NCBI RefSeq assembly: GCF_026184235.1
Contig: NZ_CP110806.1
Location: forward strand, 4,340,001 to 4,404,000
Source of the DNA: Cellulomonas sp. S1-8
GTDB taxonomy: Bacteria > Actinomycetota > Actinomycetes > Actinomycetales > Cellulomonadaceae
DNA length: 64,000 nucleotides
Reading direction: 5' to 3'
Shown piece after piece: positions 60,999-64,000 of this stretch (the stretch's first letter is position 1; each line of letters starts with the position of its first letter). A program made the position numbers and the translations under genes. Below the pieces are notes generated by a model. That model worked only from the letters and a program-made list of their open reading frames with translations. It had not been told where the DNA came from and searched no databases.

Positions 60999-61203
60999 CC
61001 GACCACGACGTCGCGCACGCCTCCGCACCCACCGACCTCATGAACCCGGTCGACCCCGCGGCCGCCGCCCGGGACGTCGCCGACCGCCGCGTCGCCGAGC
61101 ACCCCGAGCTCCATCCGTCGATGCCAGGCGGGTCCGGCCACACGCCGACAGTCCCCGGCCACGACCCTTGGCAGACCGGCCCGGCAGTCGACAGAGTGGT
61201 GGC

Positions 61204-62526
61204 ATGCCGACGGCCGGGCCTCTGCCCACCCTGTTCGAGGGCGACGTCCTGCTCCCCGGCTCGCCCGGGTACGACGTCGCGCGTGCCGTGTGGAACGGCG
61301 CCGTGGACCGCCGACCGGCGTACGTGGTCCGGTGCGCCGGCACCGACGACGTGCGCGCCGCGGTCCGGGTGGCGCGCGATCGCGGCCTGCCGCTGGGCGT
61401 GAAGGGCGGCGGGCACAGCGCGGCGGGGTGGGCGGTGCCCGACGGCGGTCTGCTGATCGACCTGTCCCGGATGCGGGGCGTCGTCGTCGACCCGGTCGCC
61501 CGCACCGCGCAGGTGCAGGGCGGTGCGCTGCTCGGGTCGCTCGACGCGGCCACGCAGCCGTACGGGCTCGCGACGACCGCGGGGATCGTGTCGCACACCG
61601 GCATCGGCGGGCTGGCCCTCGGTGGTGGCGTCGGCTGGCTGGCCCGGATGGTGGGCCTGACCTGCGACAACGCGCTCGGGTTCGAGGTCGTCACCGCCGG
61701 CGGCACGGTCGTCCACGCGACGCCCGAGGAGCACCCGGACCTGTTCTGGGGGCTGCGGGGCGGGGGCGGCAACTTCGGCGTCGTCACGCGTTTCGACCTC
61801 CGGCTGCACGACGTGGGCACGCAGGCGCTCACCGCCGAGGTGGACCTCGACCCCGCGTCCGGGCTCGACGCGCTCCGGACCTGGCTGGCGTCGGCGTACG
61901 ACGCCCCGCGGCCCGCGACGCTCCTCGCTCAGGTGCGCGCGGGCGGCCCGCTCACGCTCGGGCTGGTCTGGGTCGGTGCGCCCGCCGCCGCCGCACCGCT
62001 GGTCGCGCTGCTCGACGGCCTCGGTACCCCCCTGGCCCGCCGGGTCGCGCCGCTGAGCTACCTCGACCTGCAGCGCCGGTCCGACGTCGGCGCGGCGCAC
62101 GGCCACCGGCGCTACATCAAGAGCCACTACGTCGGGGACCTGCCCGACGCGGCGCTCGAGGCGTTCCTCGCCCATGCCGACGCCGACGTGGGGTCGGCGA
62201 CCCTCCTGGGGTACGGCGGCGCCATCGCGGACGTCGAGGCGGGGGCGACGGCGTTCCCGCACCGCGAGGCGCGCTTCGAGTACGACGTCAGCGCCCGGTG
62301 GGACGACCCGGCCGATGACGAGCGTCACGTCGCCACGTGCCGGCGGCTCTCCGCGACGATCGCGCCGTGGAGCGTCGGCGTGTACGTCAACGCGCTCGGG
62401 GCCGAGGGGGGCGCGGCCGTGCACCGCGCGTACGGCGCGGCCACGTACGCGCGCCTCCAGCAGGTGAAGTCGGCGTGGGACCCGGACAACATCTTCCGGC
62501 TCAACCAGAACGTCCCGCCCGCCTGA
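61204..62526 (+). CDS. FAD-binding oxidoreductase (PCMH/BBE family), second copy
   Basis: A 440-residue flavoenzyme of the berberine-bridge type. LGVKGGGHSAAGWA holds the His, and VGLTCDNALGFEVV the Cys, that together often bind FAD doubly; the C-terminal BBE segment is WDPDNIFRLNQNVPP. The FAD domain spans about residues 30-205. Only distantly related to the enzyme at 3788-5194. Substrates in this group include oligosaccharides and alkaloids. The ATG at 61204 is preferred over 61168. There is no signal peptide. Confidence 0.9.
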   Translation: MPTAGPLPTLFEGDVLLPGSPGYDVARAVWNGAVDRRPAYVVRCAGTDDVRAAVRVARDRGLPLGVKGGGHSAAGWAVPDGGLLIDLSRMRGVVVDPVARTAQVQGGALLGSLDAATQPYGLATTAGIVSHTGIGGLALGGGVGWLARMVGLTCDNALGFEVVTAGGTVVHATPEEHPDLFWGLRGGGGNFGVVTRFDLRLHDVGTQALTAEVDLDPASGLDALRTWLASAYDAPRPATLLAQVRAGGPLTLGLVWVGAPAAAAPLVALLDGLGTPLARRVAPLSYLDLQRRSDVGAAHGHRRYIKSHYVGDLPDAALEAFLAHADADVGSATLLGYGGAIADVEAGATAFPHREARFEYDVSARWDDPADDERHVATCRRLSATIAPWSVGVYVNALGAEGGAAVHRAYGAATYARLQQVKSAWDPDNIFRLNQNVPPA

Positions 62527-62574
62527 GCGGTCGGCCCCGACGGGCGACGGCGTCGCCTGGTCGGCCGATCGTGC

Positions 62575-63597
62575 TCAGGCCTGACGCCGCCGACGGGCGA
62601 GGACCAGGAGGCCCGCACCGGCGAGGACCGCGGTCGCGGCGAGCGCGGCCAGGGGCGCGTCGGCGGACGAGCCCGTGGCGGCGAGCACGGCCGTGCGCCG
62701 GGCGGCCGGCGCGGGCTGCGCCGCGGGTGCGGCGGGTGCGGGTGCAGCGGGTGCGGGTGCGGGTGCGGCCGGGGCGGGCGCAGCAGGAGCAGGTGCGGCC
62801 GGGGCAGGTGCAGCCGGGGCGGGCACAGCGGGCACCGGCGCGGCCGGCGCAGGTGCGGCCGCCGCCTCCGCGTCGATCGCGCGTGCCACGAACTGCCCGT
62901 GGAGGATGAACTCGCGCAGCTCGGCGGGCGTGCCGTTCAGCGCCACCTGCGCCGCCGCGTCGAGCGCCGGACCGCTGTTGTCCGAGGCGCCGGTCAGCAT
63001 CCTCGCGGCTGCTCGCCGGTCGTCCAGGAACTGCGCCCGGGGCAGGACGGTGGCCAGGAAGTCGGCCCACACCGCGGGGTCGTCGCTGTCCAGGGCCTGC
63101 TGGGCGGCTCCCCTGACGGCGGAACCGGTGGCGGCTGCGAGGACGCGCTCGATCTCCGCGCGGTCGTCGGCGGCCTGCGCCTGGGCCAGGCCGGTCGACA
63201 GGAAGTCGGACCATGCCTGGGGGCTGCCCTTCAGCGCCTCCTGCAGGCCGGCCTCGACCGCCGGACCGTGCGGCGCGTCGAGCAGGCGCGCCAACCGGAT
63301 GCGCTCGTCGGTGTACCACGCGGACCAGAAGCCCCCGTCGACGAAGGCCCGCAGCTCCTCGATCGTGCCGGCCAACGCACGCGCCGCGGCCAGGGGCGTC
63401 GACGGGCCGTCGGTGGACGCCGCGAGGACCTCCGCCCAGGCGCGGTACTCCTCGTCCGTCGTCCCCTGGAACCCCGCCTGGACGAAGGCCCGGGTCTCGG
63501 CGGCGGGCGCCGCGGCCGTCGCGGAGACCGCGCCGACGCCCAGGCCCAGCATCGACAGCACCGCGACCAGGCCGAACACGCGCATGAGCTTGCGCAC
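62575..63597 (-). CDS. ALF-repeat surface protein with LAxTG-type sorting signal
   Basis: A 340-residue secreted protein. The signal peptide covers about residues 1-33; ALF-like helical repeats (about 35-235: EELRAFVDGGFWSAWYTDER, GLQEALKGSPQAWSDFLSTG, QVALNGTPAELREFILHGQF) follow. An Ala-Pro stalk (about 245-290) leads to LAATG, a hydrophobic helix (about 308-332) and RRRRQ, a cell-wall sorting signal of the kind cut by class E sortases. It is probably displayed on the wall. The GTG at 63597 follows GAGGAG at about 9 nt. Confidence 0.87.
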   Translation of the reverse strand: MRKLMRVFGLVAVLSMLGLGVGAVSATAAAPAAETRAFVQAGFQGTTDEEYRAWAEVLAASTDGPSTPLAAARALAGTIEELRAFVDGGFWSAWYTDERIRLARLLDAPHGPAVEAGLQEALKGSPQAWSDFLSTGLAQAQAADDRAEIERVLAAATGSAVRGAAQQALDSDDPAVWADFLATVLPRAQFLDDRRAAARMLTGASDNSGPALDAAAQVALNGTPAELREFILHGQFVARAIDAEAAAAPAPAAPVPAVPAPAAPAPAAPAPAAPAPAAPAPAPAAPAPAAPAAQPAPAARRTAVLAATGSSADAPLAALAATAVLAGAGLLVLARRRRQA

Positions 63598-63714
63598 CAG
63601 GACACACTCCTCGTCGATCACACCATGGGGGGCGGCACGGCGTCCGCCAGGGACCGCCCGTGCCGCGCCAGACGCTACCGGGTTTGCGCCCTTTGCGAGG
63701 TCGGTTGCACAACC

Positions 63715-63742
63715 TTGACGCATTCCGATATCGGCATACGAT
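63715..63742 (+). promoter_or_regulatory. Promoter with embedded operator of the ArsR gene
   Basis: TTGACG (63715-63720) and TACGAT (63737-63742) are separated by 16 bp. The palindrome CCGATATCGG (63725-63734) lies in the spacer, an ideal site for the ArsR-type repressor encoded by the gene. Transcription would start near 63749, on the ATG, giving a leaderless message. Confidence 0.65.
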
Positions 63743-63748
63743 GGCTCC

Positions 63749-64000
63749 ATGGCACGAGCAGCGACGACGTCGGACGTCTTCAACGCGATCGCCGAACCGC
63801 AGCGCCGCCAGATCCTGGTCCTGCTGCGGGCGGGCGAGCGGCCCGTGACCGAGCTGGCCCGGGAGCTGGGCATGACCCAACCCGGGGCGTCCAAGCACCT
63901 GCGGGTGCTCCGGGAGGTCGGGCTGGTGCAGGACCGCAGGGCAGGCAAGCAGCGTCTGTACGGGCTCGACGCCCGCGGGCTGCGGCCGGTCCACGCGTGG
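63749..64000 (+). CDS. ArsR-family transcriptional regulator (cut by window end)
   Basis: The first 84 residues of an ArsR-type winged-helix repressor are present: AIAEPQRRQILVLLRAGERP, VTELARELGMTQPGASKHLR and LREVGLVQDRRAGKQRLYGL. No metal-binding Cys motif is seen in the recognition helix, so it may belong to the non-metal branch that often regulates SRPBCC (AHSA1) or permease partners. The remaining C-terminal part lies beyond the window. The first ATG at 63741 is out of frame; the second at 63749 fits the leaderless promoter. Confidence 0.88.
   Translation, partial: MARAATTSDVFNAIAEPQRRQILVLLRAGERPVTELARELGMTQPGASKHLRVLREVGLVQDRRAGKQRLYGLDARGLRPVHAW

Overview
The window looks like the chromosome of a very GC-rich, plant-polysaccharide-degrading actinobacterium, most likely Cellulomonas or a close relative. 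This is inferred from many GTG starts, secreted enzymes with Pro-Thr linkers and family 2 carbohydrate-binding modules (CBM2), an LAxTG-type sortase signal, ECF sigma/zinc anti-sigma and SpoIIE/RsbW-like regulators. No rRNA, tRNA or CRISPR array was seen.

Layout. 1-9.4 kb: an ABC/FtsX export pair behind a long palindrome, a LysE/ArgP exporter-regulator pair, a BBE-type FAD oxidase, a WYL regulator and small enzymes. 9.5-11.3 kb: a secreted CE15 glucuronoyl esterase with CBM2. 11.5-15.6 kb: a translationally coupled ABC importer (binding protein, two permeases) ending in a glycerophosphodiester phosphodiesterase and lacking its own ATPase. 15.9-19.9 kb: an SQR-like flavoprotein, a P450, and a membrane protein/winged-helix pair behind a perfect palindrome. 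19.9-21.2 kb: an intact IS30-family element inserted in the tip of a palindromic repeat. 21.2-25.1 kb: a HAD phosphatase, then a four-gene polyamine cluster (AdoMet decarboxylase, DUF4178, DUF350, membrane-fused spermidine synthase). 25.2-29.4 kb: a LamG-like secreted protein, an anti-sigma/ECF-sigma pair and a YceI protein. 29.4-31.9 kb: four 23-bp iterons before a DUF4143 ATPase, a decayed acetyltransferase copy, a small secreted peptide and the intact acetyltransferase. 32-34.6 kb: flavohemoglobin, SRPBCC and VanZ-like proteins.

34.6-40.3 kb: GH51 arabinofuranosidase with a hydrolase and a divergent LacI regulator, a McrA-head/zinc-ribbon protein, and a GH10 lipoprotein. 40-48 kb: membrane proteins, TetR, DinB, SpoIIE-type phosphatase, a secreted GH12-CBM2 enzyme, an RsbW-like ATPase. 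48-57.8 kb: CorA with a duplicated stalk, a truncated hydrolase beside a dispersed repeat, an ABC-2 exporter, an FAD monooxygenase, a YndJ/DUF1990 pair and a cation/proton antiporter. 58-64 kb: secreted GH10-CBM2 xylanase, acetyltransferase, pseudouridine synthase, a second BBE oxidase, an ALF-repeat surface protein and an ArsR gene cut by the window end.

Together, CE15, GH10 (two), GH12 and GH51 form a hemicellulose-degrading set: secreted xylanases and esterase cut xylan and its lignin ester links, and the apparently cytoplasmic GH51 trims arabinose. Several families of perfect palindromes sit at gene ends and probably act as terminators and as insertion-sequence landing sites. The least explained parts are the polyamine/DUF4178/DUF350 operon, the iteron-ATPase locus and the small secreted peptide.
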